From: Streptomyces sp. 2131.1
GTDB lineage: Bacteria; Actinomycetota; Actinomycetes; Streptomycetales; Streptomycetaceae
DNA length: 64,000 nt
NCBI RefSeq assembly: GCF_900105515.1
Contig: NZ_FNSY01000001.1
Coordinates: forward strand, 2,604,001 to 2,668,000
Direction of reading: 5' to 3'
Below are positions 33,070-41,891 of the stretch, piece after piece. The notes beneath the pieces are model-generated. The model saw only the letters and a program-made list of their open reading frames with translations. It made no database searches and was not told the origin of the DNA. Both the position numbers and the translations under genes were made by a program. How positions within the stretch are numbered: the first letter of the stretch is position 1; every line of letters begins with the position of its first letter.

Positions 33070-34184
33070 AGGGCCGCCTCCTTCTCGGTCGTGAGGGCGT
33101 GGCCGGCGGCGAGTTCTTCGCCGACCTTCTGCTGCTGGCGGCGGGTCCCGTAGCGGCGGACGAGTTCGTAGCTGATGACGACGGAGATCACGATCAGGCC
33201 CTGCATGATCGTGGCGATCTCCTTCTCGAAGCCGAACTGGTCGAGCGGGGAGGACGCCTTGTCCAGGAACGCGATCAGCAGGGCGCTGAGCGCGATGCCC
33301 ACCGGGTGGTTCCGGCCGAGCAGGGCGATGGTGATGCCGGTGAAGCCGATGCCCACGGGGAAGTCGAGGCTGTAGGTGTGGGTGTCGCCGAGCAGGGTCG
33401 GCATGCCGGCCAGGCCGGCGACCGCGCCGGAGACCAGCATCGAGGTGAGGACCATCTTCTTGGCGTCCACACCGGATGCCTGCGCGGCGCTCTCGCTGGC
33501 GCCGGTGGCGCGCAGGTCGAAGCCGAAGCGGGTGCGGTTCAGAACGAACCAGTAGACGAGGCCGCAGCCGGCGGCGACGAAGGTGAAGCCGTAGATCTCA
33601 CCGGACTCGGGGCCCAGGGAGAGCCCCGGGAACCAGCCGGACTCGTGGATCTCACCCGTGGTGAGGTTGTTGGAGCCGGCGGCCTGGTCACCGAAGTTCT
33701 TCGGCAGGATCAGCCAGGCGATCAGCGAGGTCGCGATGGAGTTGAGCATGATCGTCGCGACGACCTCGCTCACGCCCCGGGTCGTCTTGAGGATGCCCGC
33801 GATGCCCGCCCAGAAGGCACCCACCAGCATCGCCACGATCACGATGAGGGCGATCTCCAGCGGTCCGGGCAGGTCGACGCTCGCGCCGACGAGGGCCGCC
33901 ATCATCGCCGCCAGACGGTACTGGCCGTCGACGCCGATGTTGAAGAGGTTCATCCGGAAGCCGACCGCGACCGCGAGAGCGGCGAGGTAGTACGTACCGG
34001 CCTGGTTGATGATCAGGACCTGGACGTCGGAGTACGACGCCTGCTCGAACAGCAGCCGGTACAGCTCGAACGGATCGCGGTTCGACACGAGCAGCACCAG
34101 GGTGCTGAGCACGAAGGCGACGACCAGGGCGAGTACCGGGCCGGCGAAGCCCAGGATCAGCCGGTCCTTGTCGAGTTTCTTCAT
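33066..34184 (-). CDS. Nucleoside ABC transporter permease (NupB/YufP type)
   Basis: This 372-residue protein has about nine hydrophobic segments and the family block AALAVAVGFRMNLFNIGVDGQYRLAAMMAA, followed by GVSEVVATIMLNSIATSLIAWL. It is the partner permease of the following gene. Its ATG at 34184 overlaps the stop of the ATPase gene, and its stop overlaps the next permease start, so three transporter genes are translationally coupled. Confidence 0.92.
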   Translation of the reverse strand: MKKLDKDRLILGFAGPVLALVVAFVLSTLVLLVSNRDPFELYRLLFEQASYSDVQVLIINQAGTYYLAALAVAVGFRMNLFNIGVDGQYRLAAMMAALVGASVDLPGPLEIALIVIVAMLVGAFWAGIAGILKTTRGVSEVVATIMLNSIATSLIAWLILPKNFGDQAAGSNNLTTGEIHESGWFPGLSLGPESGEIYGFTFVAAGCGLVYWFVLNRTRFGFDLRATGASESAAQASGVDAKKMVLTSMLVSGAVAGLAGMPTLLGDTHTYSLDFPVGIGFTGITIALLGRNHPVGIALSALLIAFLDKASSPLDQFGFEKEIATIMQGLIVISVVISYELVRRYGTRRQQQKVGEELAAGHALTTEKEAAL

Positions 34185-35716
34185 CAGGCCTGGTCCTCCG
34201 GTGCTGCCTCGAGGTGACCTGCGGCGGCGCCGGTCATGGCCGAACCCAGTTCCTCGGGGGTGATGGTCGCGGGGTCCGCGTCCGCGACGAGCTGTCCGCG
34301 GTACATGACACGCAGGGTGTCGGAGAGCCCGATGAGCTCGTCCAGGTCCGCGGAGATGAGCAGGACGGCGAGTCCTTCGCGGCGGGCCTCGCGGATCTGG
34401 TCCCAGATCTGTGCCTGCGCGCCGACGTCCACGCCGCGGGTGGGGTGGGCGGCGATCAGGAGCTTGGGCCCGTGGCTCATCTCGCGGCCGACGATCAGCT
34501 TCTGCTGGTTGCCGCCGGACAGGGAGCCTGCCGTGACCTCGATGCCGGGGGTGCGGACGTCGTACTCGCGCACGATCCGGACGGTGTCCTCGCGGGCCGC
34601 CTTGGGGTCGAGCAGGAAGCCGCGGCTGTTGGGCTTCTCGGTGACGTGGCCGAGGATGCGGTTCTCCCAGAGCGGGGCGTCCAGCAGGATGCCGTGCCGG
34701 TGCCGGTCCTCGGGGATGTAGCCGATGCCGCCCTCGCGCCGCTTGCGGGTGGGGGCGCGGGTGATGTCCTGGTCGTCCAGGGTGATCACCCCGCTGTCGG
34801 CGGTCCGCATGCCGATGAGGGCGTCGATGAGCTCGGTCTGGCCGTTGCCCTCGACGCCTGCGATGCCGAGGACCTCGCCCTTGTGGATGGTGAAGTCGAC
34901 GTCGGACAGGACGTCGCGGACGACACCGTCCGGGTCGGTCATGGCGAGTGAGAGCCCCTCGACGCGGAGCATCGGGACGTCGGTCACCGTGGACTCGCGG
35001 GTCTCGGGCGACGGCAGTTCGCTGCCGACCATCAGCTCGGCGAGCTGCTTGGTGGTGGTGTGCGCCGGGTCGGCGGTGCCGACCGTCGTCCCGCGCCGGA
35101 TCACCGTGATGTCGTCGGCGACCGAGAGCACCTCGCCGAGCTTGTGCGAGATGAAGATGACGGTGAGGCCCTCGGCCTTGAGCTCGCGGAGGTTCGCGAA
35201 GAGCGCGTCCACCTCCTGCGGGACGAGCACGGCGGTCGGCTCGTCGAGGATGAGGATGCGGGCACCGCGGTAGAGGACCTTGAGGATCTCCACCCGCTGC
35301 CGGTCGGCGACGCCGAGGTCCTCGACCAGCGCGTCGGGCCGGACGCCCAGGCCGTACGCGTCGGAGATCTCCTTGATCTTCTTCCGCGCGGCGGAGCCGA
35401 TGCCGTGCAGCTTCTCGCCGCCGAGGACCACGTTCTCCAGGACGGTGAAGTTGTCGGCGAGCATGAAGTGCTGGTGGACCATGCCGATGCCGCGCGCGAT
35501 GGCGTCGCCCGGGTTGGAGAACGAGACCTGCTCGCCGTCCACCGCGATGGTGCCCTCGTCCGGCTTCTGCATGCCGTAGAGGATTTTCATCAGGGTGGAC
35601 TTGCCGGCACCGTTCTCGCCGACGAGGGCGTGGACGGTGCCCTTGCGGACGGTGATGCCGATGTCGTGGTTGGCGACGACGCCGGGGAAACGCTTGGTGA
35701 TGCCGTGCAGTTCCAC
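34184..35716 (-). CDS. Double-domain nucleoside ABC transporter ATPase
   Basis: This protein of about 510 residues contains two ABC cassettes. The first has Walker A GENGAGKST, a signature-like LGVADRQRVEI, and LDEPTAVL. The second has a degenerate P-loop (GVEGNGQTEL) but a good LSGGNQQKLIVGRE signature, as usual for sugar/nucleoside importers. The listed start is the GTG at 35716, which lacks a ribosome-binding site. A perfect AAGGAG lies eight bases before an in-frame ATC at 35743, which would add nine residues (INASSSPPA) of a plausible native N terminus. Confidence 0.93.
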   Translation of the reverse strand: MELHGITKRFPGVVANHDIGITVRKGTVHALVGENGAGKSTLMKILYGMQKPDEGTIAVDGEQVSFSNPGDAIARGIGMVHQHFMLADNFTVLENVVLGGEKLHGIGSAARKKIKEISDAYGLGVRPDALVEDLGVADRQRVEILKVLYRGARILILDEPTAVLVPQEVDALFANLRELKAEGLTVIFISHKLGEVLSVADDITVIRRGTTVGTADPAHTTTKQLAELMVGSELPSPETRESTVTDVPMLRVEGLSLAMTDPDGVVRDVLSDVDFTIHKGEVLGIAGVEGNGQTELIDALIGMRTADSGVITLDDQDITRAPTRKRREGGIGYIPEDRHRHGILLDAPLWENRILGHVTEKPNSRGFLLDPKAAREDTVRIVREYDVRTPGIEVTAGSLSGGNQQKLIVGREMSHGPKLLIAAHPTRGVDVGAQAQIWDQIREARREGLAVLLISADLDELIGLSDTLRVMYRGQLVADADPATITPEELGSAMTGAAAGHLEAAPEDQA

Positions 35717-35819
35717 GGCGGGGGGGCTGCTGGACGCGTTGATGACGCACTCTCCTTGGCCGGACAGGAGTGGGGGCGGAGGGGCGGGGCGGGCTGAAGT
35801 TATCGCGCCTGAGGGCTGT

Positions 35820-35831
35820 CTACACGCGTAG
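35820..35831 (-). promoter_or_regulatory. Nucleoside ABC operon operator CTACACGCGTAG
   Basis: This palindrome with one mismatched pair lies about 80-100 bp upstream of the ABC ATPase start, with a TAGACA -10-like hexamer at its right end on the minus strand. It is the third copy of the add/deoA operator. Confidence 0.6.
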
Positions 35832-35940
35832 CGTTGCCGAATCGTCAGACGCTCGCGTGCGGCAGGGCCGGAACACCGGGGTCCACTGCCTGTCCGAGAG
35901 TGCAGTGCTACGGGCGGAACTCACTTCGCGGAGTGACCCG

Positions 35941-35978
35941 CAGGCCCGGAGCGGCGGTCGCCGCGCGCTCCGGGCCTG
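35941..35978 (-). terminator. Terminator between BMP lipoprotein gene and ABC operon
   Basis: A perfect 13-bp stem (35941-35953 CAGGCCCGGAGCG, 35966-35978 its complement) with a 12-base loop lies 24 bp past the lipoprotein stop. It would let the binding protein be made from its own transcript, with reduced read-through into the ABC operon. Confidence 0.7.
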
Positions 35979-36002
35979 GGAAGCCAGCCGTACGACGGGT
36001 CG

Positions 36003-37055
36003 TTACGGGGCGGTCTTGACGGTGATCTTGCCGTCGATGATCTCCTGCTTGGCCTTGTCCACGGCCTTGATGACGTCGGTCATCTTGGTGAACGCCGGGT
36101 TCGACATGGCCAGGCCCACGCCGTCCTTGTCGAGGCCGTAGCGGACCTCACCGGACTGCGGCTTGCCGTCCTGGACGGACTTGATCAGGTTGAAGACCGA
36201 GTCCTCGACGTCCTTGGTGACCGAGGTCAGGATCGACTCCTTGTAGGCCGCGAGACCCTTCTGGCTGTACTGGTCGGAGTCGACGCCGATGTTCCACTTG
36301 CCGGCCTTGGAGACGGCCTCGATCGCACCGGAACCGGCCAGACCGGCCGCCGAGTAGATCACGTCGGCCTTCTTGTCGAGCTGGCCCTGGGCAGCGGCCT
36401 TGCCGAGGTCGGGCTTGGAGAAGCCGTCGAAGTTCGGCGGCTGGGTCAGGTACTGGGAGATGACCTTGACCGAGGACTTGGTGTCCTTGACGCCCTGCGT
36501 GAAGCCGGCCTCGAACTTCTTGATCAGCGGGGTCTCGACACCTCCGATGAAGCCGACCGTGTTGGTCTTCGTGACCTTGGCGGCTGCCACGCCCGCGAGG
36601 TAGGAGCCCTGCTCCTCGTTGAAGACGATGTTGGCGATGTTCTTGCCGGTCACCGAGGCGTCGTCGATGATGCCGAAGGTGATCTTCGGGAACTTCGGCG
36701 CGACCTTCTTGATGGCCGGCGCGTAGGCGAAGCCGACGCCGATGACCGGGTTGTTCCCGGCGCGGGCCAGCGAGGTCAGGCGCTGGACCTTGTCCGCGTC
36801 CGACTCGCCGTCCGAGGGCTCGGCCTCGGTGCCCTTGACGCCGAGGTCCTTCTCGGCCTTCGCCAGGCCGGCGTACGCGGCGTCGTTGAACGACTGGTCG
36901 CCGCGGCCGCCGATGTCGTACGCGAGGGCGGTCTTCTTGCCCTTCGAGTCGGAGCTGCTGCTCGACGACGAGGACGAGTCACCACACGCTGTGACGCCGA
37001 GCGCGAGTGCCGCGGACATGACGCCCGCGGCGGCAATGCTAGTGATCCGGCGCAA
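36003..37055 (-). CDS. BMP/PnrA-family nucleoside-binding lipoprotein
   Basis: This 350-residue lipoprotein has lipobox VTAC with Cys24, a Ser-rich linker and a periplasmic-binding domain of the basic membrane protein (PnrA) family: ALAYDIGGRGDQSFNDAAYAG, VIGVGFAYAPAIKKVAPKFP and VDSDQYSQKG. Such proteins capture purine nucleosides for the ABC importer encoded downstream. The start is a TTG at 37055 preceded by GAAGGAG. It is transcribed alone from an operator-bearing promoter, then a terminator. Confidence 0.92.
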   Translation of the reverse strand: MRRITSIAAAGVMSAALALGVTACGDSSSSSSSSSDSKGKKTALAYDIGGRGDQSFNDAAYAGLAKAEKDLGVKGTEAEPSDGESDADKVQRLTSLARAGNNPVIGVGFAYAPAIKKVAPKFPKITFGIIDDASVTGKNIANIVFNEEQGSYLAGVAAAKVTKTNTVGFIGGVETPLIKKFEAGFTQGVKDTKSSVKVISQYLTQPPNFDGFSKPDLGKAAAQGQLDKKADVIYSAAGLAGSGAIEAVSKAGKWNIGVDSDQYSQKGLAAYKESILTSVTKDVEDSVFNLIKSVQDGKPQSGEVRYGLDKDGVGLAMSNPAFTKMTDVIKAVDKAKQEIIDGKITVKTAP

Positions 37056-37115
37056 GGGAAGGCTCCTTCAAACCTGACCGAAGCGCCTCTTCCGGCGCTG
37101 GTTTCGCGGCGATCG

Positions 37116-37127
37116 TAACGCGCGTAG
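37116..37127 (-). promoter_or_regulatory. BMP gene operator TAACGCGCGTAG
   Basis: This fourth copy of the nucleoside operator keeps the right half CGCGTAG intact but has two changes in the left half. On the minus strand it reads into TTACGAT, a good -10-like sequence, about 60 bp upstream of the lipoprotein start. Confidence 0.55.
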
Positions 37128-37193
37128 ATGTCAGATAAAGCCCTGTACGGAAGCCGTTATCGGATCGTCGCGAACGCGGGGCGACCTGTCCGG

Positions 37194-38432
37194 TTACGGA
37201 TGGTTGACGTGGAGCAACGCGGAGGCGGTGAAGAGTTCGACGGCCACGGTGATCGCCTCCTCGTCGACGTCGAAATTGCCGCGGTGGAGGTCGAGTCCGC
37301 GCGTGTCGCCGGGGGTGCGGACCCCGAGGCGGGCCATGGCGCCCGGGACGTGCTCCAGGTACCAGGAGAAGTCCTCGCCGCCGAGGCTCTGCTCGGTGTC
37401 CTCGACCGCGTACGGGCCGCGGCGGGCGGACATCGCGCCGGCCAGGAGGTCGATCGCGGCGGCTTCGTTGACCACGGGCGGGACGCCGCGGACGTAGTTG
37501 ATCACCGTCTTGGCCCGGTGCATTCCGGCCACCTCGTCGATCGCCGCGTGCACCAGGTCCGGCGCCTCGCGCCACGCCTTGATGTCCAGGCAGCGGACCG
37601 TGCCGGAGAGCTCCGCGTGCTGCGGGATGACGTTGCAGGCGTGGCCGGTCTCCAGCCGGCCCCAGGTGAGCGCGAGCCCGGACCGTGCGTCGACCCGGCG
37701 GGCCAGCAGCGCGGGCACCTCGGTGGCGACCTTGGCGGCGGCGGTGACCAGGTCCGTGGTCAGGTGCGGGCGGGCGGTGTGGCCGCCGGGCCCGTCCAGG
37801 GAGAGCTCGAGGCGGTCGCAGGCGGAGGTGATCGCGCCGACCCGGAGGCCGATGCGGCCGACGTCGACCTTGGGGTCGCAGTGCACGCCGAGGATCCGGC
37901 CGACGCCCTCCAGGGCCCCGGACTCGATCGCGTCGGGCGCCCCGCCGGGCAGCACCTCCTCGGCCGGCTGGAAGATCAGCCGCACCGGGTTGGGCAGCCG
38001 CCCCTGCCGGTCCAGCTCGGCGAGGACCAGGCCGGCGCCGAGGACGCCGGCGGTGTGGACGTCGTGGCCGCAGGCGTGGGCGCGGTCGGGCACGGTGGAG
38101 CGGTACGGCACGCCGGCCTTGGTGTCCGGGATGGGCAGCGCGTCGATGTCGGCCCGCAGCGCGAGCATGGGGCGGGTGTCCTCGCCGCGCGTCCCGACGT
38201 CGCAGATGAGCCCGGTCCCGGAGGCGAGCACCCGTGGGACGAGGCCCGCGCGCTCCAGCCTGTCCTTGATCGCCGCGGTGGTGCGGAACTCCTGTTTGCC
38301 CAGCTCAGGGTGCATGTGGAGGTCCCTGCGGAAGGCGATCAGCTCCGCGCGCAAGGCGTCGGAGAGGGCGCCGGGCAGGTTCTCGCCCTGGGACGGGCCG
38401 GCTTCGGACTCGGGGCAGATCAACTGGCTCAC
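37194..38432 (-). CDS. M20-family amidohydrolase
   Basis: This 412-residue metallohydrolase resembles N-acyl amino acid amidohydrolases: RRDLHMHPELG, RADIDALPIPD, the metal cluster HACGHDVHTAG, FQPAEEVLPGG with the Glu pair, and a C-terminal LGGEDFSWYLEHVPGAMARLG. It would remove an acyl group from an amino acid or related amide in the cytosol. It is upstream of the BMP gene on the same strand but separated by the operator region, so joint regulation is unclear. The substrate is not predictable. Confidence 0.9.
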   Translation of the reverse strand: MSQLICPESEAGPSQGENLPGALSDALRAELIAFRRDLHMHPELGKQEFRTTAAIKDRLERAGLVPRVLASGTGLICDVGTRGEDTRPMLALRADIDALPIPDTKAGVPYRSTVPDRAHACGHDVHTAGVLGAGLVLAELDRQGRLPNPVRLIFQPAEEVLPGGAPDAIESGALEGVGRILGVHCDPKVDVGRIGLRVGAITSACDRLELSLDGPGGHTARPHLTTDLVTAAAKVATEVPALLARRVDARSGLALTWGRLETGHACNVIPQHAELSGTVRCLDIKAWREAPDLVHAAIDEVAGMHRAKTVINYVRGVPPVVNEAAAIDLLAGAMSARRGPYAVEDTEQSLGGEDFSWYLEHVPGAMARLGVRTPGDTRGLDLHRGNFDVDEEAITVAVELFTASALLHVNHP

Positions 38433-38621
38433 CTTTTGAAGGGTAAGCCTGTTCCCTCCTCAACTGACCATGAAACAAGAAAACTTCAGCCACACAGGCG
38501 AATGTTTGGCCGCGTCTCAGCGTGTGGGACGCGCGCGGGATGGGTACACTCCCGCGCTCGTCCCGCGGTGAAGCCCCGGTTGCGGGCGTGGTGAGGGGGG
38601 CCGGTGCGGGTGCCTGTGCTC

Positions 38622-39680
38622 CTACGCCTCCCCCGTCACCGCCGTGACCCGCCACGGCGCCAGGCGGTGGACGTCCCGGGCGGTCTCCGTGACGCCGCTC
38701 AGGAAGCCCTGGGCGCGCGGGGACGCCGTCTCGTGGAGCCATTCCGGGGCGATGTCGCAGACCGCCACCTTCACGTCGGTGCCGGCCAGCGCGAGGGGCA
38801 GGGTGTGGACGACGGTGGACGGGAAGCTCAGGACCGTACGGCCGATGGGGCCGCGGCGGGCGATGAGCTCCAGGGGGAGGTCGGGGCGGACGATCTCCAG
38901 GCCGGTGACCGCCTCCAGGGCGTGCAGCTTCTCGGTGGACTCGCGGCGGTGCGCGAAGTAGCGGGTGGCGCCGTGCGTACGGGCGAGGGCGCCGACCGCC
39001 TCCAGATAGCGGTCCCGGTCCACCACACCCGTCTCGACCAGCGAGGTGCCGACCAGGTCCGCGCCCTTGGTGAGCGTGGGCGGACCGAAGCGGGTCCGGG
39101 TCCAGGAGAAGGTGTTCGGGATGAGGGTGACGCCCGGTGGCGGGATCACCGGCATGGCGGTGAACAGCTCGACCTCGCGCGCCGCCGACGGGGTGAACCG
39201 GCGCCGCGCGGTGGCCGTCACCGGGGCCAGGGCCAGGCCGCGCGGGTCGAAGCCGCCGCGCCGGTGCCAGCGCACCAGGCGCTCGCCGCGGGTGACCTGG
39301 GCGACGAACTCCATGGTGGCGGTGCCGTCGTCGACCACGGTGAGGCGGCGGGGGCGCACGAGCGACAGCAGCAGCTGCACGTACCGCGAGAACGGGTCGC
39401 CGATGACGATGTGGTCGGCGTTGCGGACGAGCCGGGTGAGGGCGCGCAGCGACTTCACGGGGGTGCCCGAGTCGCCGCGCGCCTCCTGCCAGCGCACGGT
39501 CATGCCCTCGTCGCGGGCCAGCTCCGCCATCCGGCGCAGCTGACCGCGCGACATCGGGTCGACCGGGGGGAGGACGACGACGGTGACGTCCGTGAGGACG
39601 CGTCCGCCGCCTCCCTCGGTGACGGCCCACTCCAGGACGTTCAGGAGCTGGACCGGGCTCTCGACGAAGGCGAGGTTCAC
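38622..39680 (-). CDS. Polysialyltransferase-like glycosyltransferase A
   Basis: This 352-residue protein starts MNLAFVESPVQLLNVLEWA, the pattern of bacterial polysialyltransferase-like enzymes. It also has HIVIGDPFSRYVQLLL, VVDDGTATMEFV and a late FPSTVVHTLPLAL block. It would transfer nonulosonic acid residues in the cytosol. The GTG at 39680 is 11 bp past the neuB stop, so it is the last gene of the operon starting near 43259. Linkage and acceptor are unknown. Confidence 0.75.
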   Translation of the reverse strand: MNLAFVESPVQLLNVLEWAVTEGGGGRVLTDVTVVVLPPVDPMSRGQLRRMAELARDEGMTVRWQEARGDSGTPVKSLRALTRLVRNADHIVIGDPFSRYVQLLLSLVRPRRLTVVDDGTATMEFVAQVTRGERLVRWHRRGGFDPRGLALAPVTATARRRFTPSAAREVELFTAMPVIPPPGVTLIPNTFSWTRTRFGPPTLTKGADLVGTSLVETGVVDRDRYLEAVGALARTHGATRYFAHRRESTEKLHALEAVTGLEIVRPDLPLELIARRGPIGRTVLSFPSTVVHTLPLALAGTDVKVAVCDIAPEWLHETASPRAQGFLSGVTETARDVHRLAPWRVTAVTGEA

Positions 39681-39691
39681 CGGCCGGCCCG

Positions 39692-40627
39692 TCAGACCGC
39701 GACCGGCTCGGCGGCCGGGGCCGCCGCGTCGCTCTCCGCCACGACGCCCGGGACCCGGCGGAGCTTCTTCATCGGGCCGAGCTCGGACTCGTACACCTTC
39801 TTGACGCCGTCGCCGAGGCTCGCCTCGATGGTGCGGATGTCGCGGACGAGGCGGGACAGGCCCTGCGGTTCGACGGACGCGGCCTGGTCGGAGCCCCACA
39901 TGGCGCGGTCCAGGGTGATGTGGCGCTCGACGAACGCGGCGCCCAGCGCGACGGCGGCGAGGGTGGTCTGGAGGCCCGTCTCGTGGCCGCTGTAGCCGAT
40001 CGGGACGTTGGGGTACTCCTGCTGGAGGGTGTTGATGACCCGCAGGTTCAGCTCCTCGGCCTTCGCCGGGTACGTGGAGGTGGCGTGGCAGAGCAGGATG
40101 TTGTCGGAGCCGAGCACCTCGACGGCGTGCCGGATCTGGCGCGGGGTCGACATGCCGGTGGAGAGGATCACCGTGCGGCCGGTGGCGCGCAGGGTGCGCA
40201 GCAGCTCGTCGTCGGTGAGCGAGGCGGAGGCCACCTTGTGGGCGGGTACGTCGAACTTCTCCAGGAAGGCGACGGCCTCGGTGTCCCACGGGGAGGCGAA
40301 CCAGTCGATGCCGCGCTCGGCGCAGTGCTCGGAGATGGCCCGGTACTCGTCCTCGCCGAACTCGACGCGGTGGCGGTAGTCGATGTACGTCATGCGGCCC
40401 CAGGGGGTGTCGCGCTCGATGTCCCACTGGTCGCGCGGGGTGCAGATCTCCGGGGTGCGCTTCTGGAACTTGACGGCGTCGCAGCCGGCTTCGGCGGCCA
40501 CGTCGATGAGCGCGAGGGCGTTGTCGAGGTCGCCGTTGTGGTTGATGCCGATCTCACCGGTGATGTACACGGGGTTGCCGGGTCCGGCGGTGCGGTTGCC
40601 GAGGGTGCGCAGGCGGGAGGTGCTCAT
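39692..40627 (-). CDS. neuB: Nonulosonic acid synthase (NeuB/SpsE-like), no SAF domain
   Basis: This 311-residue TIM-barrel enzyme condenses phosphoenolpyruvate with a hexose or hexosamine to give a nine-carbon acid. Signatures are ITGEIGINHNGDLDNALALI, FASPWDTEAV, LSTGMSTPRQI, HATSTYPAKAEELNL, GYSGHETG and ERHITLDRAMWGSDQAAS. Classical NeuB is about 345 residues with a C-terminal SAF (antifreeze-like) domain; here the protein ends soon after the barrel, so that domain is missing. No epimerase gene (neuC) is nearby, so a Kdn-type product from mannose 6-phosphate is more likely than N-acetylneuraminate. Confidence 0.85.
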   Translation of the reverse strand: MSTSRLRTLGNRTAGPGNPVYITGEIGINHNGDLDNALALIDVAAEAGCDAVKFQKRTPEICTPRDQWDIERDTPWGRMTYIDYRHRVEFGEDEYRAISEHCAERGIDWFASPWDTEAVAFLEKFDVPAHKVASASLTDDELLRTLRATGRTVILSTGMSTPRQIRHAVEVLGSDNILLCHATSTYPAKAEELNLRVINTLQQEYPNVPIGYSGHETGLQTTLAAVALGAAFVERHITLDRAMWGSDQAASVEPQGLSRLVRDIRTIEASLGDGVKKVYESELGPMKKLRRVPGVVAESDAAAPAAEPVAV

Positions 40628-40638
40628 GAGGGTGTTCC

Positions 40639-41859
40639 TTACTGGGTGGGGGCTGTGGTGAGGGTGGGGCCCAGGAGCCAGGCCGCGATCTCGCGGATGG
40701 CGCCGGAGCCGCCGGGGGTGGTCGTCACGGCGCGCGCCGCGGCGCGTACCGAGTCGTGGGCGCTCGCGACGGCCACGGGCCAGCCGGCGAGCGCGAAGCA
40801 GGGGAGGTCGTTGACGTCGTTGCCGACGTACATGACGCGTTCGGGGGCGAGGGACTGCTCGTCGCACCACTGTTTGAGCGCGAGGTCCTTGCGGTCGACG
40901 CCGTGCAGGACGGGGACGCGCAGCTTGTGGGCGCGGGCGGCCACGACCGGGTTCTGTTCCGTGGAGAGGATCAGCAGCGGGATGCCCGCCTTGCGCAGGG
41001 CCGCGATGCCGAGCCCGTCGCCCCGGTGGACGGAGACGGTCTCGCGGCCGTCGGCGTCGACGAGGACCCGGTCGTCGGTCTGGGTGCCGTCGAAGTCGAG
41101 GACGACGGCGTCCACGTCGTCGCGGGTGGGCAGCGGGGCCGGGTCGACGACCGGGGCGAGCGCGCGGGCGCGGGCCAGGTCGTGCGGGTCGTCGATCTCC
41201 AGGACGCGGGCCGGGTCGGTGCGCACCAGCGCGGTGTGGCCGAAGAAGCGGTGGCGGTGGGTGCGGAACCCGACGGCGTCCATGGCGTAGGCGGCGCCCG
41301 TCTCCAGGAGGTCCTCGGGGCGGTCCTGGCGGCGGGGGCGGACCCGCTTGTCGTGGTTGACCCCGTAGTTGTGGTCCTCGACCGCGGTGCCGTCGCGCCA
41401 CAGGAAGCCGTGGAAGGGGGCGACGGTGACGGCGGTGTCGGCGCCCTCGCGGGCGACGGCCGCGGCGACCCCGTCGATGTCCTCGCGGGCCACGAAGGGG
41501 CTGGTGCACTGGACGAGCAGGACGACGTCGGCGGTGCGGTCCCGCATGGCCTCGTAGGCGTCGAGCGCGTGCAGGACGGCGGCCTCGCTGGTCGCGGTGT
41601 CGCCGGCGATGTCCTCGGGGCGCTGTACGCAGTGCAGCCGGGCGCCCTCGCCGAGCGCTTCGGCCGCCGCGCGGGCCGCTTCGGCGACGGCGGGCGCGTC
41701 GGTCGTCACGACGACGTCGGTCACCTCGCCGGAGGCCAGGCAGGCGCGGACGGCGCGGGCGACGAGCGGCACGCCGCCGACCCTGGCGAGGTTCTTGGCG
41801 GGTACGCCCTTGGAGCCGCCGCGTGCGGGGATCACGGCGAGCACGGTGGGTCGGTTCAT
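40639..41859 (-). CDS. neuA: CMP-nonulosonate cytidylyltransferase fused to HAD phosphatase
   Basis: This 406-residue bifunctional protein has an N-terminal CMP-sugar synthetase (VIPARGGSKGVPAKNLARVG; LVQCTSPFV) to about residue 230. A KdsC-type HAD domain follows from about 248, with catalytic D255 and D257 (LDFDGTQTDD) and GNDVNDLP. The first half activates the sugar acid with CTP; the second would dephosphorylate the 9-phosphate. The ATG at 41859 has GGAG five bases upstream; a GTG at 41895 overlapping the previous stop is possible. It lies 11 bp upstream of neuB. Confidence 0.88.
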   Translation of the reverse strand: MNRPTVLAVIPARGGSKGVPAKNLARVGGVPLVARAVRACLASGEVTDVVVTTDAPAVAEAARAAAEALGEGARLHCVQRPEDIAGDTATSEAAVLHALDAYEAMRDRTADVVLLVQCTSPFVAREDIDGVAAAVAREGADTAVTVAPFHGFLWRDGTAVEDHNYGVNHDKRVRPRRQDRPEDLLETGAAYAMDAVGFRTHRHRFFGHTALVRTDPARVLEIDDPHDLARARALAPVVDPAPLPTRDDVDAVVLDFDGTQTDDRVLVDADGRETVSVHRGDGLGIAALRKAGIPLLILSTEQNPVVAARAHKLRVPVLHGVDRKDLALKQWCDEQSLAPERVMYVGNDVNDLPCFALAGWPVAVASAHDSVRAAARAVTTTPGGSGAIREIAAWLLGPTLTTAPTQ

Positions 41860-41891
41860 CGGTGCTCCAGTGGGTGGCTCGGAGGTGGTGT

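Noticed and set aside
33066..35750. 894-codon minus-strand frame spanning permease and ATPase
   Set aside because: The N-terminal part is an out-of-frame shadow of the ATPase gene; the permease starts at the ATG at 34184.
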